Assembly: GCF_963678635.1 (NCBI RefSeq)
Contig: NC_087070.1
Coordinates: 3,415,157-3,479,156 of the forward strand
DNA: 64,000 nucleotides
Reading direction: 5' to 3'
Origin: Symsagittifera roscoffensis
Lineage: Eukaryota; Xenacoelomorpha; Acoela; Convolutidae
Part shown: positions 40,401-54,100 of the stretch, piece after piece
Position numbering within the stretch: the first letter of the stretch is position 1
How the letters are laid out: each line of letters opens with the position of its first letter
Translations under genes and position numbers: made by a program
The notes under the pieces: generated by a model
Databases searched by the model: none
What the model saw: only the letters and a program-made list of their open reading frames with translations
What the model was told of the DNA's origin: nothing

Positions 40401-43400
40401 AAAGTTTTCTAAATTGAATATAATTTCTGTAAAGATAATGTAATCTAACGTTTTTTTTTTTTATAAAATTATCTATTTCTTATCTAATATTGGAAAGTAC
40501 AATTTCTAGATGAATATAAATAGTTTTTTTTATATAGTTCTACTTCTAAAGCTAACTAGTGTCAGCTTTGTTATTATTTCTTTGTTGTTTCTACTTTCGA
40601 TTGTATCGTTTTGATTTTTGAGAAAATTAGGTCGTGCGGCTTAGCGGTTAATGCGTTTTAGGAGCGAGAATGTGAGTGAACAAGATTCGAAATTTTTGCT
40701 TCCAAACTAATGTTGAGTGAGACACAAAACTAATTGGTAACAGCTTATGTTTTTGATAAGAATTCTTAAAAGTGTTTTCGAGATAATGTCAAACAACAAT
40801 TGAATTGACAACTTTACTACTTTTCACATCTTGTTCACTAAGAAGATCTCTCAAAATATTTTACAATGCAATTGCTGCATGGAATTTATGCCATTTTTTT
40901 GCCATTTCGGAATTATGATATTTGATACGTAATCTTTGACAAGAAATAACAAGACTACCCGTATCATTGTTCTGACTGCTTTTTAAGGTCTATGGAGCAG
41001 TAATAACAAAAAAAAGTTGAATGGGAAAAAAATTAGAGATTTTTTGAAAAAACTATCCCGCCACAGGCCATATAAAGTACAAAGTGATAATTTTTGCTCT
41101 TATTAACAAATCAATAATGGCAAATAAGCTTCCTTCAAGATTTGGAACGATTTCTAAGACGGCTTAAACCTCCCTTTACGCGTTAATAGCACTAAATGTA
41201 TCGCGCGTTGATCGTCCCAAATTGCCCAAAATGGCAATCTTTAAACCCTCATAACTTTACGAAAAATGATCACAGGTAAAATATCTTTTCAAATTTAAGC
41301 TCAGGACTACAACACCTTTTGAATGATATTAAACTATTCCGTCAAAAATGGCTAGTTAAAAAGTCGAAATTTGTCTGAACAAAAAACCCACCCCGAGCAC
41401 AAACATTCCGTTACTTTCGTTACGAAAGTCGGAACAACAAGACTTTCGAATGACGATATAGGTTGTCTACATTTTTTGGCGAGTAGTATATGGCGCATGG
41501 AGCAAACAGATAAAATAAATATGACCAGTTAAGTTTACTAACCTGTGCAGGTGGTGATAGTAGCAAAGCTGGAAGCGCTATTTACACAGAAGCAGGGTTG
41601 GCATTAGACTGATTGTTTTAAATATAGAATCTTTTAATTACTTTGAAAACAAAAACAACATGAAAACAAGGTTCTGACTTAATGACCAGTCCATCGCGAC
41701 AAAATATAATTGTTTCCAAACTACCGCTCACAAAATTGGGTATTTATGACTTTGCGCAAACTATAAAAATGAGTGTGACCCACGGCAGCTAAAATTTTAA
41801 GGGCGATTGGCGCGACTGAAGATTAGTTACCGCTACCGAGACTATTCTCGACATAACGTTGTAAGAATATTAAACATGTAGATTGGAGAAAAACAACAAA
41901 AACAAAAAATGAAATTTGTTTGTCACAGAATATGCGATTTAAACGACAAATCACTATTGTAATAAAAGCCAGATCTATGCGCGAACACAAAATTTCCTAA
42001 GATAAAATTCTTTTTTTTTCATTGCTTGAGTAGAAAACAAACCAAGTCATGAAATACTCTCTTATTGATTTGCCTTTAGAAAAAAACTACGGAAAATATG
42101 AGCTTAAGGTGTTTTTTTCTTTATACGCATTTCGGTTTAGAGCTTACAGTTCTTGACGGACTTTTGTACAGTCTGAGATAAATTAATGCCCGAGCCTAAT
42201 TTTATCATAGCTTTCAGTTCGAGAGCGTCAGATTGTGTAATTGATTCCCTGCCATGGCAATGAGAAGCGCTCATTTGAACTCTAGCATTGACCCTTGCCA
42301 TAGCTAGGACACGCTGTCGTTTGACTTGTAGCTTCAGGTTTGCTGCATTTCGATCACTTCGGCTGCGGTAGTGGTACTACTTGAAAGTTCTAGACGCAAA
42401 TAAACGACTTGAGTTGCAAGAAAAGCTTCGCCCACTAAAATAAATGTCTTGAGCGTGAGGGGAAAAACACAATTCGACAAGCTTTTTAAGGCCTACCGAT
42501 AGCTCCTCTGCGATTCGCAGGATCCGCAATTATCATTATTTAAAAAATCTAAATGACAATAGTTTGGGTTACTTTCAGTTTTAGTAGAATCAGGTAGAAT
42601 CAATTTTGACATGAAAAAAGTATGAAGATTTAATAAAGATCAATTTTAGTATGAAAAAAGTACGAAGATTAAAAAGAAAAGTTGAAGATCTTAAATCCCA
42701 GCTAAAAACTGATCTAAATCGATTTTAAATCAAGTTACATCCCTTTTTTCCAGTCCTAGTTTGTTTTTATTTTTAGGGGGGTTAAAACGGATTAAAATCA
42801 GTTTAGGTCAATTTTTTTTCATTTGAGTTTCATCAGCTTTGAATATGCATTGCATTTTTTTGCCCATTATTTATAACTTAACATCCATAGCGTACAGTAG
42901 CAGAAAATCAAACCAAATATTTTTCAATAACATTCTATGATTTCCTTACATATTTTGAGCTCAAAACCTGATCTACATTGATCTTTTTTTATTCGTTTCA
43001 TAAGTTTTTAGATTCATGGCTTTTTAAGATTTCATTGCCTATTCTTGAGACCAAAATTTGACTTATTTTGACCAATTTTTCGATTTATTACATTAATTTC
43101 TGCTCTTAAGCTGATTTACAATGATGATTTTCTATGATTTCAAGCTCGTGTTAGCGAAAAAAAATCGATTTTAGTGAGTCTGAAATTCATCCAAATAGGT
43201 TCAAATAGATTTTTAGACACTTAAATCGATCCAAAATTTTCTTGAAAGATCAATTTAAATCGCTATAAAATCCATTTTTGTTCTTAAAATGTACATTGTT
43301 ATTCGATTTGGATCAATTTAAAAGCGAATTAAAATTAATTTAAAACGATCCAAAATCAATTTTGTCAATGCGGGCAGTAATTCATGTTTCGGACAGTGCC

Positions 43401-45107
43401 TTCAGCTTTCCCAATAGTTGTAACCCAATTTCGAAAATGGAAATGAATTCCACAAAAATAAGTGGATTGTAGTTTTGTTTTTTAATCTTGAACTGAACCA
43501 GTCCTCGCGTAATTAAGAGATATAGCTAAAATCATCAACTAGCAGATGCGGAAATTCAAAGCAAGGGTTTAACCATTTTTAATGGAATCCAATAACGAAT
43601 CTTATAATTGCTCAAGTAAAAGCGTGGATGTGCCCCTTTACTGTTTAAAATATAAGAAAATTATAAACAATTCAGCCTTATAACCCATGAAAAATTTACC
43701 TTAGTTTGTTTTCTTTCTTTCAGTTTTTCAGTTTGGAAAGATGTTCTTTCTTTGAGTATTTGAGATTAGAGAAATTGTTCTTTTTGCAGTATTTGAGTTT
43801 CAGCTGGTTAGTTCAAACTGTTGGCAATTTGAATGGTTGAAAAGTTTCACTGATGGCCCACACATTAGATCTAATTTTAGAATGTAGTTTTAAGACGTAA
43901 ATATATATGTTAAAGGAATCCGCGCACAAAAGGCGGTTTCCGCTGATAATTTGTGGATTCCGCTCACAACTTGCGGATTCCGCTTACATTTGCGGATTCC
44001 GCAATCAGCTCAGTTTACTATGCCTATAATTTTTGTATTTGTTTGTGGATTCCACAAACTATTCAGGATTCCGCGAAATTGCCTGTTTTTGGAGAAATTT
44101 TGAGTATTTTAAGGCTATTGGTTTAATTACTGGTTTAAGGTAGAAGAAGAAGATCCAAGAAAAGTAGCAAATCTGACTTTGGCCTGCTGCGGAATTCGTT
44201 AACAATTCACAAAATGCACAGTTTGGCCTCGTAATGAAATAACTGGCGCGACTAACACGACCATTATTTATTTTCCTTGCTATAATTTTCTGCAATTCAT
44301 TTTTTAGATGCTGCGAAACATGTTTCTGCTGCATGAATAAGAAAAGGTGTTTCAATATATTACAATAATGCTTCTCGGGAAAATTTACTTTTTTTATCGT
44401 TTTTTTTCCGTTAATTATCTGAAGTTTAAAGCTTACTCAATTAGATTAGGAATTCTTCAAAGCCTGTAATTTTTGCCGCCAAATATCACTTTTTGGACAT
44501 TTGAGATCCTGAGTAGTTGCCAAGTCCGCGACATTATCTTCAGACTTTCGTGATTAGTTTGTAGTCTACCACTACTCGTTTTCAATCTATATCGAGACTA
44601 ATTTTTAGACTACAATACATTCAATTTTCAGACTTATCGCGGTCGGTTCTCAGGATAGCTATCGCGACTTATTTCCAGACTAATGCGACTCATTTCGAGA
44701 CTATTTCGACCGATATGCGTTATTTTCAAATTTTTCCAGCAACTATAAAACCCTATCCACATTGGTCTCGGAAAAAACTTTGGAGCGACATCAAAATTTT
44801 TGAAACTAGTCGCGGACCTTGACCCTAGTTGCGTGAAACAACTTCAAAAAATGCTTGTTTGAAACATGTTTTCTATTCTATCGTTGCTTCTGTTCTACTT
44901 TTAAACATGCCAACCCTGCACAGTAGGGATCTGTTTCGGTTGTATAATTCTGGAAAACACTGAAAGTGTACACAACTCCCGGGAACGCCAAACCACTCAC
45001 GGTTAGGTCTGCACTGCTAGCCGCAGGTCCATCGGTCGTGATAGCGTCGTTTCCTGAAATAACACAACATCAAAAACTCACTCTCTTTTTTTATCTCCCC
45101 CCCCCCC

Positions 45108-45143
<36 letters not shown>

Positions 45144-48100
45144 TCCATTTACTCCCTTTCGCAAAAGATAAAAATTATCTTCTAGTAGAGTTAAAAAATT
45201 TGATTGCTCAGTGTTTTGGTCTTGGAAAATCTTGCAAAGTTTATGGCTAACCCTGAATTATCCATGAAACATTGTTTCGTCAAAAGCTTGCAAGATCCTG
45301 ACAAGATAATCATGTTATGTTCCAAGATCTTGACAAGATGTCCATGAAATGAACATATGTACACTCGCGAAAATCTGTTCGCCAAATTTTTAGATCCAAG
45401 CTCTTGTCAAGATGCACATGGTAACATGAATCGTGGAATTCTTGAAAAGAGCGTGACAAACTTTGCCAAGATCTTGTTAACATATAATTCTTTTAAGAAC
45501 AACAAACATAGCAAACAGAGAGTTGGAAAAGAATCAATACGCGCAATTAAACAGAAAAAAAAAAACTGACTTGTTTTTTGAAAAAATCTCAATTTTCGAA
45601 TTTCACAGAAAAACAGATGTCCTAAAGCTCTTTGAATTTCTAGAACAATTGATGATTGGCACTTTTTTGAGATAATTGGATCGATTGCAAATTTTTTTCA
45701 GTTGGAAAATTTGAAAATTAAATTCCATTTTCGAAACTAGATTTCAATCACGTCTCGTTGCGTTTTTTCTTTCGCTGTTCGATAATGGAGTTTGTATTCC
45801 GTTTAACAGAAGGAATGAAATGAATTTAAAGAAAATCAAAAGTCAAAAACGCAAAAAAAAAGAGTAAATTTGAGCCTGAACAATTTTTGAGACTTTTTTT
45901 GAAAAAAAAAAACGAAAAAAAAAAATCATTACAGCCTATATAAAAGTTTAAGCTACGTTCATCAACTTTTAAGAATTACTCATCAACGGTTGCACTGGTA
46001 ACTCTACACAAAATTGAAACTTTTAAAAATGAGTTCTGCAAACTTTTATTCTTCCGACTTTCGAAAGTAACGGAATATTTGTGCTCGGGGTGGTTTTTTT
46101 TTCTTCAGACAAATTTCGACTTTTTAACTAGCCATTTTGACGGAATTTTTTTATATTATTCAAAAGCTATTGCTGTCTTGAGCTTAAATTTGAAAAAAAA
46201 TTCACCTGTGATCTTTTTTCGTAAAATTATAGGGGTTTAAAGATTGCCATTTTGGCCAATTTGGGACAATTAACGTGCGATATATTTCGGGCTATTAATG
46301 CGTAAGCGGAGATTTAACCCGTCTTAGAAATCGTTTCAAATTGGTTGAAAGAAGCAGATTTGCCATAATTGATTTGTTATATGGCGTGTGGGGGAATGAT
46401 TTTCAAAAAAAATTCCAATTTTAGAAAAAAAAATTCATTTTATTTTTATAAATTTATTTTTTTAATGTTATTACTGCTCCATAAACCTTAAAAGGCAGTC
46501 GGAACATTCAGGGCTTTGCCCTGATACGAGCAGTCTTGTAAGTATTTCGCACTTGTTCAGAATCTTCTTTTAGCTTTTTTTTTTACATCAAATCTGTATT
46601 TTGTTGAAACTAACCTACTAACAAGTTAATAGAACATAAATTAAACTATCCCCTCAAAAGTCAAAGTTTTGTTTATTGAATCGTCCGAAACTGATATCTT
46701 TGTATGTTTAATAATTGGGTCATAATGCTAAAATCTCATTGGTTGAAATTAGCTCCGGTTGAAAAAAATCTGAATTTTCCATTGAAAACAGAAGCTCAGT
46801 TATCAGTTAGGTAAATTTGGGCACTATGCGGAAATGATGAAACGACAAAATCAAAACTGTACAATTTCTTCCATATTATTTCTTTATTTTGGCTTTGACT
46901 TGACGTCTTAATTAGATGGTGAAGATATTTCATCGGGGACTATTCTCATGCGCAAATAACCAAACGTACAAAAATTGTCAACCAGTTCACACTTTTTCAT
47001 AAGACTAGTTGAGACCAACCGATAATAACATATCATATTTTCGAGCAGAAGAAAAAATTGCTTAAATTAAAGAAACTATATTGTTGGATTATTGCATTAC
47101 TTGAAACAAATTTATTTAATTATAAACCAATTAACACAAATTCCTTTTAAAATTACTGGCTTAGAAATACTTTAAAAGCAAATTAACAGGAACTCCTTTT
47201 AAAAGCTATTTTTATGTTTTATATTCTTGACAAAATGACTTTAAGTGTTTGTCAAAACTGCAAAGTAAAAACGAGCCAAGATGTATTTTTGACCCAACGC
47301 GCCGTAGATTTAGGCCGAAAGTGTTAATGTTATCGACTACAGTGCTGATTTAAATTAACCGGACAAAACGCGTTAAGCTTGAAATTTAAAACGCGTTTTT
47401 CTCAAATTGGGTTGAATTTAGGGGAAAACTTAAGGAGACAAAACTTGCTTAAAATTTTAGCAGAATTAATATGGTGTAATTTATTTTGCAAAATTCGGGC
47501 CCGAAATTTTCCCCCAAAAATGGGTCATTTTGGCTTTTCTTAGTTAATCAAAAATTACGCCGAAAATACCCAGTCGATCACAGACATAATTATATCAAAG
47601 TAAGCCTCTTACGTAGCCCAGCAAACTTTAAAAAGAGTATATTCTGCAAAAAAAAATTGCAAGTTGTTTACAAAATTGTTTTTAATTAAAAAGTTGGTAT
47701 TTTGTTTGTAAAAACGAACTTTTTTGTCTATCAAACAAAAATAAATTAATTTGAACAATCTTTTGGAGAATATACCTTTTTTAAAGTTTGTTGGGCTACG
47801 TAAGGGGCTCACTTTGATATAATTATGTGTGTGATCGACTGGGTATTTTCGGCGTAATTTTTGATTAACTAAGAAAAGCCAAAATGACCCATTTTTGGGG
47901 GAAAATTTCGGGCCCGAATTTTGCAAAATAAATTACACCATATTAATTCTGCTAAAATTTTAAGCAAGTTTTGTCTAAATAAATTTTCACCTAAACTCAA
48001 CCCAATTTGAGAAAAACGCGTTTAAAATTTCAAGTTTAACGCGTTTTGTCCGGTTAATTTAAATCAGCACTGTATGTGTGGCCGTTAAAACACATAGTAT

Positions 48101-51100
48101 CATTTTGTTTTATGCCAACACAAAAAATTGTTCCTACCTAGAAGAAAGGAAGGGGGGATGAGGAGGAGAGAAGAGTGGGTGGGGTTGAAGGTGTTTATTA
48201 AAATTTGTTTACCAGCACCAGCGGCTACAGCAGGACTTTCGACATCGAACTGGCCACCAATTGCACTTCCACCAGCTATTTTGTACGTGGAGCCCAGAAA
48301 CGTAATTGAATCATTGCTTGCCGTCCAGTTGAGAACAGTAGAAGACGCATCGACAGGTGGTGGAGCTGCAAGTCACATTAAATGATATCAGAATTGACTA
48401 CCCAACTTCACAAAACAGATACAAACAGTTCGTTATTTCGCCTGAATGCGTCTAGTTTTGAGAATTAATCAGCTAAAGATTTCATTTGCGCCATCTTCAA
48501 AATCATCAACCTCGATCCAATATATGTAGGATCTACTTAACAATCTCCACCCCTTTCAAGAAAGGGGGAAGTTAATAGATCAAAATGGTTGATTTTTGAC
48601 CAATCAGAATGCAGCAAATTAAAATTTTTAAGTAGGTACTATATAGCGGGGGATTCTTAAGTAGATCCAATAAGCAAGGGCGGATCTAGGATTTTCTCGA
48701 GGGGGGCGGATTTTCAAAAAAATTTCGAAAAATTTGACGACCTTTTTTTTCAGGTCGATCAGATTGACTTTCCGAGCTCTCCCAAAGCAGTAAAAAGACC
48801 CTGTTTTGGCCAAATTTTCTGCGCCGCAGGCAATTTGGAATTTTTTTGAAAAAACAGGTCAAAAAAGCCGTTTTTGGGCACTTTTTGGAAAATTTTGCTA
48901 AAAAAACGCGTTTTTTTTGCGCGCGCTCCCCCTCAAAATTAGTATATATTGGCGCCGAAGGCGCCTTTAGAAAAATTGTAGGGTCAATCGGCCAAAAATG
49001 GCTCCCACCCTAAATCCGCCCCTGCCTATAAGTGTATTGGATCAAGGTTGATGATTTTGATTTTGAAGAGCCGCGGATGGAATCTGAAAAGGATTGATTC
49101 TCATTCAGGCGCATTCAGGCGACATAACTCATTAAAAGACTTTATAAAAAGGGAAAAGTTTTGCCTTTTTAGAAAAAAGCAAAACAGATAGAAAATCAGG
49201 CGCTCATAATAATACAGCTGCTTATTTCAATTTAGTTCAATTTTTACTCGCAATTCCTCAAACTCGCCAATGTAATTACAAATGAAATATTTGCGCAGAT
49301 TTGTTTTGTCGGCGAAAATGATTTGGGGCGGGAATAATTTGACAAAAATGTTTTCAACTTCTCAATTGTTTTTGAAAATACTTACATTTTTGAAGGAATG
49401 AATCAAAGATTTAGTTTGTAGCCTTAATTTAATCCACCGAAGAAAATATTTTTTGAAGTAAGAATTAAGTTACCGGCAGCTGTGCAAGCATTACAGATGG
49501 TTCCGACCCCCAGGCTCTGTACTTGAATACCAAAAAAAAAAAATGGTTTAAATAGATGGGTGTGTGTTTCAGTATACCAGTATTAGCGGCCCAAATAACA
49601 GAAGTTGCAATTGACAGAAAACTCAATTAAGAAAAGATATTTCAGTATTCAAAGTTCTGACAAGACTGTTCGTAAATTTGAAAACAATTGTCAGAGTTTT
49701 AGACAATTTAAAGGGTTCCGGCGCAAAACCTTCTATCATACTAACAGAACGGTGGTCCTCTTAACGTGATATCTATTATGAGTATCAGACAGTGTGCACT
49801 TAACTACTAAGAGACATCAGCCCATGCTTTAAGGGCGTGGCGATTAGCCCGTGTGCCTATTAGCATGCGATAAGTGCATGTACTAGGATCTCATTCAGAC
49901 GAGCTATAACCAATTATTTTAGAAATCGCTTGATTGTCTAAGGGAACTAATATTTCATTTATTGCTTGATTGAATATCTGTCAAGGTGAACGTTTTTGAA
50001 ACTTCTAATCTGAGTACAAATAGAATTAAAAATAGCGAACGACTCAAATTCAATCTCATTTATTGGCATGCTAATCGAAACACTCTAACTAGCGGGCCGA
50101 TTGTCCCCGTACTTACGGTCGCAGCCAGTTTCTGCGTTTAGTGTGATTGTCGTCTCCAGCAAGCCCATGTCGCCGCAATCAGTGCCGCTTTCAGAACCCA
50201 CCGCAACTGTTACTGTAAGTGCATAAGTGTTTCCATAAGACAGATCCGAGCTGAAAGTGTGAGTGAGAGTGGTGTTGTCATATTCGGGAGAGGCTGTTGT
50301 TGAGCTTGAGTCGCCGACGATCGAAGTGTTCCAGGAGTCGAAGTTGCCAGGAATCGCAACGGTGACTGTGATTGTTGTCGAGTTATGTCCTACTGTCGTG
50401 ATAGTAGGATGTGCGGGGTCTAATCACAAAATATAGCTTCGTAAGTATACTTAGTAACAGAAAGTTAGAATAATAAACAGTCAAAAACGAATAAAAAAAC
50501 CCACAAAAAGGATATTTTTTTCATATATTTTTTTTCAATTTTACAGCTTCAACATACATAAAACAGAAAACTTATCACCCCTTTCCCTGTTAGTTGGATT
50601 CCGCATTCAAGCGGTTAAACAAGTAATGAGCTCTCCTAAATCACTAGAAAAAAGAAATATCCCATTTTCACCAAACTTTCTGCGCCGCAGGCATAGTTTT
50701 GAAAAAACAGGCCAACAAAAGGCGTTTTTAGGCACTTTTTGGAAAATTTTGATAAAAAAATCGCGTTTTTTGGCACGCACTCCCCCTGTTGCGCGCACTC
50801 CCCCAATCATACCATTCTTCTTATTTCATTTAATTAGTCTTAAATTACTTTAACTGGTTAATTTAGATTTGACCTTGGTATGTTCATTCTCTCCGGCGGA
50901 GAGAATGATCTCTCACTTTTTTAATGTTTTAATACAAAGATTAATTCACTTTTTAAACATATCTTATTTGTAACTAAGTAGAATTATCCGTAACAAAGAA
51001 ATATTTTATCATGGCGCAGTCAAACAGTAACGAATCAAACGTGAGAGGCATACCTTCATTCTGGCAAAACCACACAGTGGACCCACCAATTCCTTGGGAA

Positions 51101-54100
51101 GAGTGGAGCGACTTATTCCAACTAGCAATAATCGCAAAGGAAAACATCGATATCGAAAATCTCTTAAATCCAACGGAACGATATCACCCACTCCCTCCAA
51201 CACTAGAAAATCCACCGGAAAACGAATCCGATGCTCAAAAAACATCTCGCATTGAGAGGAATATCCGCGAGCAAAAGAGGTTCGATGACGAAAAAATGGC
51301 CACAATTAAGTCAGAAACTAAGAAATTTAACGGCATGAGACTAGAATAGGCGGACAAAAAACTCAGATCCATACTTTATTTAGCCCTCGGAAACGAAGGA
51401 AAGAAAATTTTCTGCCAAAAGTTCACGAGAGTTAAAGTTCTGCAAATATCTTTCAAAGAATTTTGGGAAAATTTGTCTATAGCCTTTGTGAGAAAGATAA
51501 ACATAACCTTCAAAAGACACAAGCTGTTGAATAGAAAACAGAGGGACAGAGAATCGCTAGAATAATTCTGGGGGCACTAGCAGAAATGGCAAAAAGATTT
51601 GACATTCCCACAGGAGAAGACGAGTGGATCCGGGATATATTTATCAATAATATTAAGAACTCGGACATTCAACGGAAACTTCTTACGGAAACTCTACCCC
51701 CACTAGAAGCTTTAAATGTGGCCTTGATCGATGGAAAAGGAATAACAAACCACATCAAAATGACGAGTACTTTTAAATCCAACGGATACCCTTCCAATAA
51801 ATCTTTTAATCAATTTAATGTAAAAAGAGAACCCACATTAAACATCGAAAGGAAAAACACGTGTATGAAATGCGTCGGAAGTTTTACCAAAGGACATCTG
51901 GCGGTTTGCCCCGCAAAAGATACGACCTGTACGACTTGTAAATATCGCGGACATTTTACTAGACTCTGTAAATCACGCCGTAAAAATGTAAATATTGTGG
52001 ATAGTCAAATTTTAAATCATACAGATTGTAATTATCCTTCAGAACAACCGGATGTAAATAACGACCGCGCTAAAAGAAAATGCTGTGGAGTAATCAACGC
52101 ATGTTCGGAGTCCGGACAGAGCGATAACGATGATTGCTCTGTATTAAACGTAACAACTATCTACGACGATCAAGGAAAGGAATTGAAGAAACCACTAAAC
52201 ATCGGTCAAGGAAGCAAAAACCAAGTAGTTCTCAAAATACAGGTGGATTCAGCTAGCCCCGTGAGTTTCCTCAAACAAAACGTTCTACACGAGTTGAAGT
52301 AACGAGACCCTTATGTGAAGATTTATCCAGTGGACCAAGCGACTAAAGAACTTTACTGCGGATTTACGAACAATGCAATAAATATCACTGGAAAATTAAT
52401 CGTTCCCATTTTCTCAAATGGATGGTCTCATAAGGAATGCCACTTCGTCCTAACACAAGGAGATGAGAGAAACATCTTGGGGAATGACTACTTGCCAAAA
52501 GTGGGAATTGAAGTTTCACAAAAATACTACACACTACACACCAACAAGAAAACTTGTAAGTATATCAATTCAATTACATCACTTGACAAAGAGAATGAAA
52601 TTGCCATAATTTCCAAGACTTTCAAACAACTTTTCCTTCGGATTGGAAAAATAAAAAATCAAACAAAAATAACACACTTTCACGAACCACTAAAGCCAAT
52701 TCAACTAAAAGGCAGGCGAGTCCCACTACATTTACTAGATTCAGTAAAAACAGAATTGTGCAGACTCAAATCCAAAGGACCTATCAAAAAATTAGAAATT
52801 TGCGACGAGGACAGATTTATTAATCCGATAGTTATCACTTGTAAAAAGGACAAATCGAGAAAATTAGCCCTAGATTCAAAATTTATCAACAAACAAAATT
52901 ACAAGTACAAATACCAGATGCCCAACATACGAATTAGTGGATAACGTAGCGGCTCAAATTTCCGAAAACTCCGCCGGAGAAGTGTGGTTCACCAATCTAG
53001 ATCTAAAGAATATAGTCAACTTTCGTTACACAATTTTACTAGCAGTCAATGCAATTTTAGCCTCGTTGGCGGAGATATAACGGGCACATATCAATTCCTA
53101 ACCGGTTTTTACGGACTCGGCAATTTGCCAAATGAATTTCAAAGAGTCATGGACTCAACACTGAGAAATTTTCCTTTTACAAATTGTTACCTTGACGACA
53201 TTTTAGTCGCTTCCAAAGGAAGTTTTATCGACCACAAGAAAATTGTCTATAAAATTCTATCAACGTTAGATGGTTACAATTTCGCAGTTAAATGGTCGAA
53301 AAGCAACTTTTTCCAAAAAGAAATCAAATGGCTCGGTTTTAAAATATCAAAATCGGGAATCGCTCCACTAATCGATAAAACCAAAGCGATTAAAGATATC
53401 CCAGTTCCAAAAAATCTAAAGGAATTAAGATCAGTCTTCGGGTCAACTAATCAGTACATCGAATTCGTACCAAATTTAGCATCCCTCGGAAGCCCGCTAA
53501 GACCTCTTTTAAACAAGAAGTCAATTTTCCTTTGGAATGACACAAAAGCGTTCGATAAGATAAAATTAGAAATAGTCAATCTTACAGAAAACACTCACTT
53601 CGACGTTAAAAGATCCACGAGAGTAAAAACCGACGCTTCACATAACGGGTTAGGTGCATCCCTCAAACAACTCCATGGGAACGACTGGAAAACAGTATCG
53701 TTCGCTTCAAGATTCTTAAATCCTCACGAATCCAAATATTCAACAAACGAATTAGAGTTATTGGGAGTTGTATGGGCGGTAGAACATTACAAAAACTATC
53801 TCTACGGCTCAGAATTTGAAATTATTACCGACCACAAAGCTCTCCTTTCCACTCTGTCACCTAATCACGGAAACAAAACGTATCATAGTCGATTGACAAG
53901 ATGGGTAGATCTTCTTTTACCATTTAATTTTACTATAAAGCATTTAGCGGGAAAAAGATATGGGTTTTACTGACCTAATTTCAAGATCTCCTTCGGGAAA
54001 GGCAATCCCCCACCACATTACGATGAAGAATTCGTAGTTGCAGCTACCAAAAAAATATATAAAGCACTCAATCCGTTGGATAACGAAAATTCATTACGTA

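Larger units (their letters stand above)
48428..49130. mobile_element. Outer foldback holding two nested MITEs
   Basis: Arms of about 100 bp: TTTCGCCTGAATGCG with TTCAAAATCATCAACCTCGA at the left, and TTGATGATTTTGATTTTGAA with GCATTCAGGCGACAT at the right, in inverse order. Between the arms sit the GGATCTACTTAA element (48530-48667) and an R1 copy (48674-49024). Confidence 0.6.

Noticed and set aside
42110-42520. Possible coding island in intron 8 because of balanced base composition
   Set aside because: No frame has FN3 features with acceptor and donor in matching phase.
43915-44236. CRISPR-like array of GGATTCCGC repeats
   Set aside because: Repeats are short, inverted as well as direct, irregularly spaced and inside an animal transposon; no cas genes.
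44059-44355. 98-codon minus-strand ORF
   Set aside because: It overlaps the R5 right end and has no domain.
47486-47926. Two ORFs on opposite strands with the same N-terminus (MQNSGPKFSPKNGSFWLF)
   Set aside because: They are the two arms of the foldback element read on opposite strands, not genes.
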